Assembly (NCBI GenBank): GCA_026419785.1
Contig: JAODTK010000987.1
Span: 116,001 to 180,000 of the forward strand
Source: Sclerodactyla briareus
Lineage: Eukaryota > Echinodermata > Holothuroidea > Dendrochirotida > Sclerodactylidae
Direction: 5' to 3'
DNA length: 64,000 nt
A program made the position numbers and the translations under genes. Below are positions 34,414 to 47,110 of this stretch, piece after piece. The notes beneath the pieces are model-generated. The model was not told where the DNA came from, did not search any database, and was given only the letters and a program-made list of their open reading frames with translations. The number at the start of each line of letters is the position of its first letter. Within the stretch, counting starts at the first letter, position 1.

Positions 34414-36660
34414 TCAATCACAGCTGCATAAATTCAGACCCCTGGATACAAGGCGTTCGCGTGATGAATGTCTCAAAGACAATCTGAGAAGAATATGGTG
34501 TGCGGTGGATAAGGTTAAGGTTACGATACTTATATAGTACATATCTCTCTGCTTTACAAAATGAACAAAAAGACCCCAACCAACCCAATATGAGAGGTAA
34601 CATATAGGACAACACGCAACAAGAACGAAAAGTACCGTTACATATATGCAAGTGAGAAATAGCGTGTTTTCAGAGATTTGAAGTGATTGAGTGAGGTGGG
34701 AGGCCGCAGTTATGCTGGCAGTGAATTCCACACAGTGGGGCAGCCACAACACAGCGAAAGCACGGTTCCCAGAGCTCCTGAGATTGAATCTCGGATTTTT
34801 TCAGCCTAATTGAGGCGCCTGATCGGAGATGATATCGAGTGTTGGATCTGTTGGACCATCATGTCTCTCAGGTATGTCGGTGAATGATTCGTTATAGCCT
34901 TATTTGGTAATATAATAATCCTCAGGTCCTTGAGGAGTTGTTGAATGTGCACGAATTTGTGCCCGTCCACAGACGAATCGTGCTGCTGCGTTTCGCACCC
35001 GTTGGTGCCGTTCAATCTGGTACGCGGGGAGACCTAGGAACAAATAATTGCAGTAATCTAGGTGACTGAATACGAGAGCTTCCTGGTGCTATGGTTGGAA
35101 GTTGTACAGGTGAAAGTTTACTATTCTACAAACCTTGGTTATATGCTCGGACATATTCATGTTCTCGTCGAACATGATCCCCTAGGTTGCGCGGAGTGGG
35201 TAACATTCAGTATTGGTGTCACCTACCCTTATGTGACCGGGATCGACCTTTGACATAATTTGCTTAGTACCAGGAGCATATATTCAGTTTCGCGTCATAG
35301 ATTTTACACTCAGTATTTGGACATGAATGGTAGAATGACTGATATCACTGGTGGCGCAAGCTACCATTGTCAAGGTATGGCCATCGACGATGTTGAAGAG
35401 TGAGCTATCATGAGTCAGAATACAATGGACCAATACACGACCCCTGGAGAACATTATATCTTAGGACATGTTTTAGGTCGAAGCGACCAGACACTCTATC
35501 ACCCACTTTACCATCCTGGTTCCTGTCGGTGACATAAGTCTGCAACCAGATCAGTGTTGTGCCAGTGATCCCAACTCGATTTCGAAGTACGGGTATCATA
35601 ACGGAATGGTCAGCTGTATCGAAGGCGGGGCCGAAGTCCAATGAAAAGTGGGTTTGGCGTAAACTTCTGTTGTCCATGTTTATGAGGATAGTAAATTTGA
35701 GCTCTACTAGTGCCACCTCGGTACTGTGACCACTCCGATATGCTGACCGATGCTCGGGAAGTGGAGCGTTATTCGACATATGTGATAAAAGCTGAGGAAA
35801 GACAGACTTTTCTGCTAATTTTGAGACAAGAGAGAGATTGGTCGGTTGTTTGAGTATTCTTGGTTCTTGGGGGGAGGGGGGGCTCTATCTTTTTAACAGT
35901 GGTGTCACTGCTGCAGCCTTTCATTCCGATGGAAAATGACCAGACCCGTGGGAGTCATAATCATCTCATTCAAAACCGGAAGTAGTGTATCAACACACTC
36001 TTTAACAAGGGATGTGGGATGGGATCGAGTGACACTGTTTGTTCGGGGCGAATGCGATGAGCCTCCTAACATCGCTTTCGGTCAGTTCAATAAACTGTGT
36101 CGAACATTACAAGTGGGTTACCCCCCGGTTGGACATGTTCAGTGTTCGACGAGCTTCTCGGTTTAGTCAATGAAGAAGTTGCCGAAACATTGGCGAGATT
36201 CACAGCCCAAGAGTGTTCGGGGAGAGGCGTCGGCTTTTTCGGTTGGGAAATTGACGTAATCCACCTGAAGAGCCTCTTCTGATCGCCGCAGTTTGACTAC
36301 AGAGGTAGTCGGTCCGTGCAGCGTTCATCTCTTGCTTAAAAGTGTTGCGTTTCAGTTTGAGCGTCGCCCATGTATCAATACAATTGTTCTTACGCCACAT
36401 CCTTCCTGCGCGTCTTTATTCAGCCGTCCTTTCCTTGAGCGACGCATTAAACCATGGCACCTTCGGATGCCCAGCCATTGATGATTGGACTGCATTGCGG
36501 CAAATTTGTTCGGCAATTCAACTGATACATCTGTGTACGCAGTGGCAATTTCTGAAGCACTGCTGAACTTGTCTGAGTATAGGCTTGAACCTTGCAGGTC
36601 GTTGCGGAACTGTTCGATGTTAATTTTCTTCAATGATTGGATAAGACAGTCAACCACCGG
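34414..36660 (-). mobile_element. LINE, L2/CR1-like, EN-RT linker through C-terminus
   Basis: Read on the minus strand from 36660 downwards. The linker gives KKINIEQFRNDLQGSSLYSD, ELPNKFAAMQS and TWATLKLKRNTFKQEMNAAR. RT blocks are LPEHRSAYRSGHSTEVALVE (35750-35690), INMDNRSL, 'SLDFGPAFDTADHSVMIPVL' (35640-35580), RNRVGITGTTLIWLQTYVTD and 'VLQGSCIGPLYS'. The C terminus has KFVHIQQLLKDLR, then ITNHSPTYLRDMM, and ITAASHLTQSLQ style block (34740-34690). The order and spacing are those of an L2/CR1/Rex-type pol. The YADD part is poorly readable. Several frames are used, so it looks inactive. No simple tail was identified. Confidence 0.85.
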
Positions 36661-37090
36661 GTGAGGGTGTCAGAAACTGGCCGGTTACCAACACACGAAG
36701 AGACATTGCACTGGGCAATAAGGCAGCAATACACCACAAATAAACGCTGAGAGTAATGGCAGCTATAACCCCGGAAAAGTAACGGGAACAGAGGAGGCAG
36801 ATACCCTGTTGGACCATGAGGTCAGAGCTGACGGAGTTATGAATGACAGACGACCAGACCTGGTTGTCATTGATGAGGAGGAGAAGAGTACGACAGTAAG
36901 AAACGTGGCTATACCCTCGACAAGAATATAGCCGAAAAAGAACAAGCTGAAAGAGAAGACAGTGAAGCACTAGAAGTTGAAACTGGTAATCCAGGGTACA
37001 CGGAATGTCCACGCCGAGGTAGTCCCAATTGTAATCCCAATTGTAATTGGGACAGTCAGTAATGACGTTATCATCAATTAACGAGACGCT
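36661..37090 (+). mobile_element. C-terminal tail of another non-LTR element (PDLVVID block)
   Basis: On the plus strand, VSETGRLPTHEETLHWAIRQ, then DHEVRADGVMNDRRPDLVVI with DEEEKSTTVRNVAIPSTRI, and after two stops HAEVVPIVI and GTVSNDVIIN. This follows the order 'RRPDIVvvDk..k.c.iiDvAvP.D.rv..Ke.EK..KY.dL......W..k..viPvviGaLG', the C-terminal domain (nuclease-like fold) found behind the RT in many invertebrate non-LTR pol proteins. The RT itself is absent. It abuts the 5' side of the minus-strand LINE tail to tail. Family identity is from memory of the motif; clade not assigned. Confidence 0.6.
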
Positions 37091-40039
37091 GCAAAGATAA
37101 GGTTAACAAAGGTCAAAGTCTGAAAACCTTGTGATCACGATAGGCCCAGACTTCGCAGGTAGACATCTTAGTGCATGGTCGATATCGAGGACAGCCCAGG
37201 TGTCTTTCCCAAGCCATACCCGGCTTAAATTTCCTGCATTTGACACAGGAAGGAGCCATATCTGGAAAGAGTCGGTATTAAAGGAGATAGATGTACGTGC
37301 TATGTGTGAGTGCACCAATTCCACATGCAGGAGGACTCCGCACTAGCCCGAGTGGACTATTAAACAACCATGGTTAACGTGAAGGTACTTGATCCCCAAA
37401 AACATAAATATACTGAAAAACACGTACATATCCAATCTATATAAATCTATGAACTGAACCTGCTAACGTGACGAGTGAGTTTGAATAACACAAATTGAGC
37501 CACGTAGGCCATGGGAACCTCCTCAAGACCCAAACCCACAAATCCTGAACCTCGATCAGTATGCCCTTAAAATGCCTGAGAAAACTGACAAATCGAAACG
37601 TTTCCCAACAGGACTACAAGAAGGGCCCAGCTGACGGGCTTAAGAAGCCATCCTGAAAAAAAAAAACGGAGGAAATAATGAACTAATTTTCGATCGGGGA
37701 AGAGCATCAATTCTCCGAAACCAATTGCAAGTACCCAAATCCATAACACTAGGCTACATGGAGCCTAAATCGTCATAACCTAAGCTATAACGTTAGGATA
37801 CCACGCTATATCGTGACGTGTTAGGCTATGGCCTTTGCGCGAAACGTACGCTAAACAAGAGCACCAATGGTGCTGTAGATCAAACTGAAACAAATGAACC
37901 AGGGACAAATCAAAATTAGTGTCATAGTTTGGATCCTGAAGTCAAGTAAAGGAGGGCAGTCTAACCAATTGCATATTTGCCACTATAACAAACCTTTGAC
38001 CTCGCTCTTCATATGGCCACAGCTGTTTTTGATGTCAATAGACATAATACTCAGTGGTTCAACATCATCGAAGAATAACCAATTGCGAGAGAACGAGGCG
38101 TGGTGATCTTCCCCAAGTGTCTCGCCGGCTGGCCCAATCAGTGGTTTCTAACATTAGAATGAAGCAATTGACTAGCTTCTATAATGCCTGTTGAGTTGAA
38201 GAGTAGTTTTAACAACTATGAGAGAGAATTCCCACAATTGGAAATGCAATAGTAAATTTGTTTAACTGGTCCACCTAATCAGCATAATTTTGATGCTGCA
38301 CTAGGTCAGTTCATGATACCTGCCATCTTGTTATTATAAAAACCAAAGTCAAACCACATCAATTTAGCTTGTATGGTTCTGTGCAAAATCTTGTGAGAGC
38401 GTAAACAAGAACATTATGGAGCAGAGTAACTCATTAATTACGGTGTTTGGTGCCTAAAGTCTGATTAGTCACCTACACCTAATACTCCTAAATTGTGGTG
38501 CCATTAATGTGATCATCAGCTTATAGCTGAAACCATATAAAAAACAAGCCCATTATTTCATTGTGTCTGCTTTCCTGGTTTGCTAATTGCGCAGTGCAGT
38601 GCACATGTAAGTAATCTGTCTGGATGGTTTCCAATAAGTCTTGGCAGTCGGCTTGTAATGGTGTAAAACAGCCATGGAGCTGACTCTTTTGATGTCTCAG
38701 GTTCAGAGAAAGTGGTCGTGTCCTGGGATTCACGGATTGTCTGTTGGATGGAAAAGTAACATGGTGGTCTGCGGGAACAGGTTACACCCCTGCCTTGATA
38801 TCATTTGACCACTTCTTGAGTAAGCAGTGGTGGTTTATTCCAAGATCAAAATGCACCATGATTCCTAGATGAGGCTGAATGGCTTCATGAATGTCGTTGG
38901 AAAGCTGTAATCAGAAGTAAGATCAGAAGAGCCTATGGGCAAGAGAATTGAATATGAGTGAAATGTGTTACACACTGATGGCTCTTAACACAGGAGTCGT
39001 TTTTGCTGTATGGTACATGAGATAATACTGATAAATCGAAGACAAATCAGCTAGTTACTTGGGAGATTGGGTTTAGCTTCAAATTTAGCATTGTAGTTTG
39101 TGTTGTTGTGGGTGTTCAGAATGATTCCTCCTCAGAAACATTAGACGTGGCTGTTTGGCCAATCGCCTAGAGATTGGAAATACAGTGGTGGAAGGTGCAC
39201 ATTGGCAATGGGTTGGGTGGCAGCCAAGTTATGAAGAGGTGACCGGAGCCGGAGCCCCGAAGGCCAGGGCATAGGATTTTGCGGGGGGGGAGGGGGAGGG
39301 TCAAACTACATAATCCAATTGAGCCTGTTCCTATATGAATCCTAAATGTATAGCGTGCCTTACATTTGCTAAGGAAGCAGTGGGGATTGTTGGCGTGCTG
39401 AATGCAATTGCACTGTATATTTTTTCAAACCCACTATTCTTTTTTCTTAATCTGAGACGGTAATTGCAATTGCACTTACTCCATTAGATTTCATTCTAAA
39501 TTTTTTTCAAAGGGGTGGATCAGGGCAAATGATTTCTAAAGTAATTCTCTATTCTCTTGATGTTCATAATAATGCCTTTTTCTAGGTTATCTTTGTATTA
39601 TACCCCTTTTAATATCTTCTTATATGTGCATTTTATTCAGATAGTGTTAATATTCATATTAGCATAATTCCATCTAAATCATAATTTTACGTGGGCACAA
39701 GTTTGCACATTTTGGGTGGGGGGAGTAATTCCTCTGATGGATTTGCCTATTCTCAATTAATTCCCTTCCACTTGGTTACCTGCATGTCCAAAAACTACAA
39801 TTCTCTCAGGCTGGAAAACACTATAGGCTACAGTATGCAAGGGAAGTTTAACTCGTCACTCAAACAGGACTCATTCAGTGGGCTGACCAAGCAAATCACC
39901 AAGGGGCTATTTGTTTATAGCATTGGAGTGCCTTGTTGTTATTAACTCTGACATGTGTCTCCAAACATGATAGTTCAATGTCCAAATATTACTGAAAACT
40001 CAGTGGATCTGTGATGGAGTTGCAATAAAACTGTAAAAA
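37091..40039. other. No gene recognised
   Basis: Short frames on both strands without recognisable domains. A run GGGGGGGGAGGGGGAGGG at 39283-39300 follows 'GGAGCCCCGAAGG', as in the G-rich ends of the MITE-like elements elsewhere in the window. Confidence 0.3.
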
Positions 40040-40059
40040 TTGGGACATCATAGATCTGG

Positions 40060-41225
40060 TTGGGGGCGAATTTGTGGGGGGGGGGGGGGGGGTTTGCAGG
40101 CAAATGGAGGGGAAGTAACCCAGTATGGGGAAATAGAGAGTAATCAAGGAGAATTTGATTTAGGGGGGGTTACTATGAATGTAGGTTTTTTTAACATTGG
40201 TAATTTGGGGAAATCATTGATTGAGGGGGCGAATGATTGGGGGGGGGGGCGTGATTAACTTTTTTTCTGGGGATTGGCAGGCTGATGGGGGCAGCAACAC
40301 AGTATGGGGAAATGAGAGAAACAGGAAAATTGGAATCTGGAATTCAAATCTGGGGATTGTGCTCCATGCCGAACATTAGCACTGATTCGTGCTTCAAATA
40401 TGTGAAAGCATTTTGCATGATAATTGATGTGGCCTAGGACAAACAATGGACTCAGCCAGAAGTCATGAACAACCTGCGGAGACACTAACCAAGGAGCATT
40501 ACATATAAGAGTCAACTGGAAACTTGAGATGCAATCGAGTACCAATGTGTTTAAAATGTGTGTTGAGAGTGAATTGACCTGTAACCAAGGAGAATTACAT
40601 ACCAAAAAATCAATTGGAACATGAGATGCATTCGAGTACTTAAGTTGTAATCCCATGAAAATTCATAGAATGGCACTCGGGCCCAAGTGGGCCTGGATCA
40701 AAAGTTCCTGAACACCCCCCAAGGTTCGACTGTTAGACCATCATCGGTACCGAATGTTCAGTACTGTGCAACCAAAACTTGAAGAGAGAAAGCATGTTGG
40801 GTATCCACATGATGGGCTCTTCAGGCCCACAGGAGCATAGGGTCCCAAATCCCTGGGCACCATTGAGTATGGCTATTAGACCATCCTTATGACCGAACAT
40901 CGGCACTGTGCAACCAGATCTGTAGGAAATACTAAATTTCGCAAGTATTCCATATGCTGGGCCCTAGGGGGCCTGAAACTGGGCCTTGGGCCCTAACGTC
41001 ATGGACGAGCCAATGGCCCTCGACTGAAGGACCATTACATGTAAACGTTAAAGAAAACCAATTGAAGCTTTGGGGGAGGAGATTGATTTCGAAATTTCGA
41101 GATTTTACCGGTATTTTCATGATAATTGTCATAGGGCCAAAGTGGGTCTGAGCCAAAATTCCCCAGAACACCCGATGGCCCTCTACCAAGGACCTTACAT
41201 GTACCTAGAAGAACATCAAATGAAT
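40060..41225. repeat. Patchwork of short degenerate tandem repeats
   Basis: Three repeat types follow one another. GCAGGCaaATGGaGG..CAGTATGGGGAAAT occurs at about 40096 and 40276 (period about 180). TAACCAAGGAGxATTACATA occurs at 40496 and 40582 (period 86), with a variant near 41020-41040. TTAGACCATC..ACCGAA..CACTGTGCAACCA occurs at about 40732 and 40875 (period about 143). 'CTGGGCCC/GGCCTGAA' and 'CATGGCCCT..ACCTTACATGTA' blocks recur between 40950 and 41210. Poly-G runs of 12-14 lie at 40076 and 40239. Confidence 0.7.
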
Positions 41226-41263
41226 CGTGTGGAAGGAGATGCAGTTCCAGTAGCTATGGGTGG

Positions 41264-41375
41264 CAGTCAGTCAGGCAGGCAAGGCAGCAGGCGGCAGGCA
41301 GCAGGCAGGCCGGCAGGCAGGCAGGCAGGCAGGCAGGCAGCAGGCAGGCAGGCAGGAGGCAGGCAGGCAGGCATG
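41264..41375. repeat. (GGCA)n microsatellite
   Basis: A GGCAGGCAGGCA tract with AGCAGGCGG interruptions, immediately left of the first copy of the segmental duplication. Confidence 0.95.
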
Positions 41376-43190
41376 AATGAAAACGTATCTTTTCATGCCT
41401 CTGATCGCAGGTTTTTCTTTTGAGTCCTTTCTTGGTAGTTGTTACCGTCCTTAAAGGGGGGACCCCTCCTACAAATTGCCGCGATTCCAATATTTGGAGT
41501 GAACGATAACTCCTAGTGTCCAGGCTGGGTAGGGTCATGGGGATCGAAGATTCTACAAGGTTAACCGTGTCGTTATACCTTTGATACCCTTAGTACAAGA
41601 CGGGGGGAGCAACGACTGAATGGGGTGGCTTGGGACAGCATCCCATCTCTAATGAGGCTTTCAGTACATAACGTGTTTTGCCCACAAAAAACATCGTCTT
41701 TTGGACCACCACTTCCCCCGCCCCACCACCTTGCTTTGGCCCACAACTTTCAACAGGTGGTTGCGCCCTCAGAACTCAGTTGTGGCCATATATTTGAAAC
41801 AAAATGAGGGATATGTAAGATGAGTATCACTTTTTTACATCTACTTGTCATGTATATAATTGACAGTATAGAATGCACTCTTTGTAATACAACTGAGCGG
41901 ACGTTGGTATTTTTAGGATGAAGCGTGGTTCATCAGATGTCGCAAAACTAAGACCATTCCCATCAGGTTTGTGGTAACAAATTCACAAATGAATTAGTAT
42001 GATTATGTTTTATTCTTCTGTTAATGTACTGCACAGCGAAAACACTGTCAGGAGTTCGAAACAAAAGCTAAGGTGGCGATAAACACCAAAATATCTTATT
42101 CGTATGCCGGCAATATATGTGAAAAGATAAGAATGATAAATGTTGATTGCCATAACCAAATAATAATTGATTATCTAAATGACGTTCTGCTTGTGTTTCA
42201 TCATTAATTCTTTAAAACATTGTCCTACGTAAGAAGTGAAGTCAAAGCAGATAGTAATAGTTGACATGGATTCACCTGCCAAGTCTAATTAGACTAGATG
42301 TACCAGCAGACGAGCTTGTCAGCCTACTGCTCCAGTGGTTGACGGAACCTTCTGTCCGAAGCCCACTTCTATAAGTTTTCAAAAAATATAAAGGCAGAAA
42401 TAGAAGAAGAAATATGTTGTTATCCGAAATTTCCCTGTCGGTTGTGTGATGTTGCTCTCTCAGCTGCATTCTTCAAAATTCTTGCACAGATACCGAGGCA
42501 CACTTGTCATCACAAATTCGCAGCGCAGTCGGTCCTTGCCATTCAGAAGACGAAGAATCACGCGGATCATCACGTAGTTAGAAAACCAGTAAAATGTAGG
42601 GCAAACGGTGAAGGTTTCATTCGGAGGTATATCGCAGAGAGAAATGAGGAGTCCGTAGACCTTTAAAGATAAACCCAAGCGCAAGCTGCAAATCATTCAT
42701 GCGCCAGGATGAAGTCGAGACCGGGTAGGCGAGACGGAGAACCGGCCTAATATACTTGTCTATACACTGAAAGGTAGAGCCGTCTCGCTTTTTTTTGGTT
42801 GTTGGTCTCGGGCAACTTCGAGACCGAGACCGGCAACTCGAAGGCCTGGTCACGACATCCCCGTCATGCACACACCTCATTCGGATCTATTCACTCATAT
42901 TAAGGACGAGGGAACCGAGAGGAGAGTAAGTAAGTATTACTAAGTCCCAAATTAGTTCGCACCTGGAGATGTCTTTAGTCCAATACTTACATTTCTTAAA
43001 GGCAATCACCAGATTTTTTGTCGTTAGCTACAGACTAGTTCGCAGTTTCAGCTACTAAAAGGAACAAGGGGGCTCACGTGGAAATGAATGTCATAAATAC
43101 TAGTAGTATATACTCCCCAAATCGAAAAACATTCCGGCAGTCCTAGTCACGTCAAATTGGAAGGCGCTTGAAAACAAGGCGATCACCCAG

Positions 43191-45973
43191 TGTCTCGCCT
43201 GTTACGCGATCGTGTTTTCATCTATTAGTCACCATGCGAACAAATACAAGGCATTCAATGAGTTGCTTAAGATTCTGTATAGCCTTTGAAGAAACACCCC
43301 TACTAATCCAGTGACCAATGTCCAAATCAAAGGACTGATTATTGACATGTTACCATAAAGTTTTTGTGGAAATGTGAATTAAAGATTGCCTACATTATGC
43401 AACATTAGACAATAATCAACTTTCTGTTGACCCATATCAGTTCACTCCTTAATCCTTCGGACCTAATGGTGAACCACACTTATACATTTCATTGGAATTC
43501 ACCAACTTGAACATTGGCCATGAATGAAGAAGCAATTTAATACACACGGCTAACCCCTTAGTGAACCTTATTCATTTTTAACATTTTGGCGATACTAAGT
43601 AGAGCCACAGCTCTAGTGTAGAACTGGTCCTATCTATAAAGTTTGTCTGTATATCCGCAGTGTCAACCCGTCAGATAACCATTTAATACCAGCCCTCCCA
43701 AGGAGTTACTCCCCCACCCTATCATCCACACCAGAGCTACTGCAGAGGATACCATTACAAAGTGACCACTATGTCTCTCTTTGACCAAAATTAGGCGAAC
43801 AAAATCAGATTTGACCCATACGTGACCTGTGATGACCTTCAATGACATGGCGGTTTTTTATAAAAAACGTTACTCACTCTCCATGTTATGCAGTCCCTCG
43901 TAAGCATATTGCATTCCAATGACACGCCTAATGTTATTATTGCTAAAACTAATTAAATTAAACTTTGACCCCTTGTAACACAAAGTAAGCAACCGATCGA
44001 AGCGGGAGTTGGTCCCCCTCCCTAAGCACACAATGTCTATCACATATCCAAAAATAACCAGTTTCTTTTTTTTGCCCGGAAACTCCTTAATAAGCACATT
44101 CATTTATTCAAGCCTCAACCTTTAACACATGACCACCCGACAAGGTCAAATTGAGGTCAGAGGTCACACAGATGCAGGTCAACATTATAATCACAATGGT
44201 TAACCTTCCAGCCCTTCCACAATATTCAATTCTCCGATATGGCCAGAAAACAGTTTTTGACACCCAAAGTGACCTTGAATGACCTTCAATGACCGGCAGT
44301 TTTTATGAAAATTGGTACCTCCATGTTATTACATCCCCTCAGACGCATTTCGTTCTCATTCGATGACCATGCCCAGTGCGTATTGCCAAAGTAACTAAAA
44401 TCAGTTTTTTTTACCCCGACGTGACCTTTTATGACCTTCAATGAGATGACGGTTTTCATGAACATTGTACTCTCCATGTGATCATCCACTCCTATAAGCC
44501 ATGTTGCCTTCCAATGAGCATGCCTAATTATGGCGGAAAAGCTATCAATCAAATTAAACTTTGACCCCTTGTAACTACCAAAGTATGCGTCCGAGCGAAC
44601 GGGGGTTGGTTTCCTTTCCCCTCCATGAAGCACTCAAAGGTCCTATCACATCTCCAAACAATAACCAGTTCTATTTTCTTTGTCCCGTAACGCCTAAATA
44701 AGCCATTTATTCAAGACTCAACCTTTAACCACATGACCAGACCACCCGACTAGGTCAAATTTGAGGTCAGAGGTCACAACACACATGCAGGTCACAAATT
44801 ATATAACAAGGCGAACCTTCCAGTCTTCACAGTTATTCAATTCTCCGATTACGGCCCGAAAACAGTTTTTGACCCCAAGTGACCTCAATGACATGGCAGT
44901 TTTATTAAAATTGTAACTCTCCCATGTGATACATCCACCCTAGGAGCATTTTGCACTTCTGTGACATGCCCATACTATTGCCAAAAAGTACTAAAATCAC
45001 AGTTTTTGTCACCCCTACGTGACCTTTGATGACCTTCCATATGACATGGCGGTTTTTTATAAAAATTGTTACTCTCCATGTGATGCATCCCTCCCTAGAA
45101 GCCTATGCATTCCATGAACAGCACGGCCCCAATGTATTGCTAAAATATATTAAAGTAAACTTTGACCCCTTGTAACTCAAGTAAGTGTCCGATCGAAGCG
45201 GGAGTTGTCTCCTCCATAAAGCACACAAAGGTCTATCACATACCTTAAATAACCAGTTCCTATTTTTTTTGCCCGTACCTCTTAAATAGCACATTTATCA
45301 ACTCAACCTTTAACCACATGACGCAACCCGACAGAGTCAAATTGGGTCAGAGTCACACACATGCAGGTCAACAATTATATCACAATGGGAACCTTCCAGC
45401 CGTTCCGGATCTTCAAATCTCCTATTATGGCCAGAAAACGTTTTTTGACCCCCTAAGTGACTTTGAATGCAGATTAGTCCATTTTTTTGAAAAATGACCC
45501 TGGGCCCTCGTCCCTACTGTAAACTTCCTTGGGACTATAGTATAAACCCTCTCCACCAAGTTTCGTCACAATCCCAAACAACTTCAAAAATATCCAGAAA
45601 CATTATGCAAATAGACTATTATTGCATATTATGCCGGGAATCTGATCGATTCGTGTAACTCTGATAGTTGTATTACCCTGAACGGCCCATCACCAATGCA
45701 TCTACCCGATCAAGAGATATCTTGTCACAAGCTCCAGGCCCAATTTCATTAAAATATGCAAATATGCAATAAGAGATGGTCTTTGGGACGAACGGAAAAG
45801 TGGGATGCCATCGGCAACTCTACCGCGCACCTCCACAAGAAGGGCCCAGCCATGATTGGCTTCCACGGTCAGGAAGATATTAACCGCACCTACGGACGGA
45901 CAGGACAGACCAGAAGACACACACACACCAAAGTGACCCACTATGTCTCCCTGAACAAGTTCATGGCGAGACA
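43191..45973. mobile_element. Copy-A-specific 2.8 kb insertion (type unknown)
   Basis: Absent from the paralogous copy B, whose matching flanks meet near 61870-61905. TGTCTCGCC at 43191 and its inverted complement GGCGAGACA at 45965 lie almost exactly at the two breakpoints, which hints at a short-TIR element. The interior is mainly the 600 bp tandem array. A 9-bp match could be chance, and no transposase or target-site duplication is seen. Confidence 0.4.
43660..45480. repeat. Tandem array, unit about 600 bp, three copies
   Basis: TTGACCCCTTGTAAC recurs at 43965, 44561 and 45172 (spacing 596 and 611), each followed by 'CGAgCGAAgcGGgaGTTGgT', a 'AATAACCAGTTxxxTTTTTTTGCCCG' block, 'CTCAACCTTTAACcACATGAC' and 'AACCTTCCAG'. 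Each unit also holds two variants of GTGACCTTxAATGACCTTxAATGACATGGCxGTTTT, so a half-unit of about 300 bp is nested inside. It is related in style to the GACCTT repeats at 13.8 kb. Confidence 0.85.
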
Positions 45974-46554
45974 AAAAGCGGCACGATAAATCCTCTATCA
46001 AGTGACACGGTGTTCCAGATAAAGAGCTTGGTATTTTTCGGCCCAAACCGGGAAGGAAATCAGAACGTATAGAGCGACACGATTATCGTTGGAAGTAGAC
46101 TATAGCGTGTAATATTTGTACCACCAAAAAACTCATCGAGACACCAGGAATTGTCGGGAGGCAACGGGCAGAGGGACTTATTAAGGGTCCCAGTAGCTAA
46201 TTGTGCTGGAAAGTTCGCAAAGGTATTTCCTGCAGCAACTGAATCAGAACACCTCTGAACCAGCAAACTTGTTGTTTTAGTAAGGAAATCTCAAATGAAA
46301 ACACACGGGCGAGAGGACGTATTGATCCTGTTTGAAGGAGAATCCCTTTCGCTTCCAAAATTATGATCCTGTTAATCGCTAACACAGCGTGTTATGAGTG
46401 ATAAATTTCGTAGGAGGCAGTATGCAGTAGTAAGACATTCGTTAATCGTCAAACATTTAGGAGCGTTGTTCAGACTACATCGGTTGATTCTTATTGGGAT
46501 TGAGTAAAACTTAAGACTAGCTCTACTGACACTTACTATGGATACCTGCCGAGC

Positions 46555-46870
46555 ACCATAAGGATCGAACTATTCAAGGACCGCGCGCAAGGGTGCAGAC
46601 CTGTTATACTGTACAGTGCAGCTGCGATCCCTAACAGGCCACGGAATGAGGCAAGATAATCACACGCAAACGGCAAATTGCAAATTACCTTCCCCCTCGT
46701 TTTTGTCCTGGCTAAAATCCTTTGTGCTGAAACCAACGAGAAGGGCAAACAGTCAGCAATTTAGATCTTGTGTAGGACCGACGGGATGCGAACCACGGTC
46801 TCACGGGTGGAAGGCCGAAGTCGTCATCTACGATTAACGGTGTTGGTGGTCTATGACACAGGGTTTTTCC
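46555..46870 (-). mobile_element. tRNA-derived SINE, copy 2
   Basis: The reverse complement reads GGCCTTCCACCCGTGAGACC, then GTGGTTCGCATCCCGTCGGT (B box at about 46783-46796), matching the head of the SINE at 30.0 kb, followed by the body block GGGATCGCAGCTGCA. The A-box part is weak. It interrupts copy A of the segmental duplication and has no equivalent at the same place in copy B. Confidence 0.65.
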
Positions 46871-47110
46871 CCTGGGATGATGCGCACCGTGCCTCAATAT
46901 CGACCAAACGCGCTCTGTTCGTGGAAGGTGTGCAGAAGAAATTAGCCACTAGTTGGCAGTTTGACCTTACAAACGTGGGGATAACATGCATGACAGTTCC
47001 ATTTACTCAAAAGTTTTGTGGTGAAACTACCAAAATGAAGAGACATGTACGCAACAGTGTTTGATTAGCTACACCAACTTAGGTGTATTGGTTACACAGT
47101 GTTGTGATGT

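Larger units (their letters stand above)
41384..47110 (+). repeat. Segmental duplication, copy A
   Basis: Collinear anchors with copy B (60105-63960): TCTTTTCATGCC (41389/60109), CAGGxxGGGTAGGGxCATG (41522/60291), TTTCAACAGGTGGTTG (41749/60593), TTGTxATGTATATAATTGACAG (41847/60768), ACTAGATGTACCA (42292/61230), CAGCGC.AGTC (42524/61450), CACCTGGxGATGTC (42961/61709), GGTGTTCC (46008/61921), TTATGAGTGATAA (46392/62233), GTCAAxxATTtAG and ACATCGG, CAATGCATGACAG-like (46986/63700) and AGGTGTAxTxGTTACACAGTG (47081/63933). Copy A has 2.8 kb (about 43170-45985) not present in B. No gene is evident in either copy. Confidence 0.85.

Noticed and set aside
41254-41538. Frames rich in Leu-Pro-Ala-Cys or Gly-Arg-Gln-Ala
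   Set aside because: They are translations of the (GGCA)n microsatellite.
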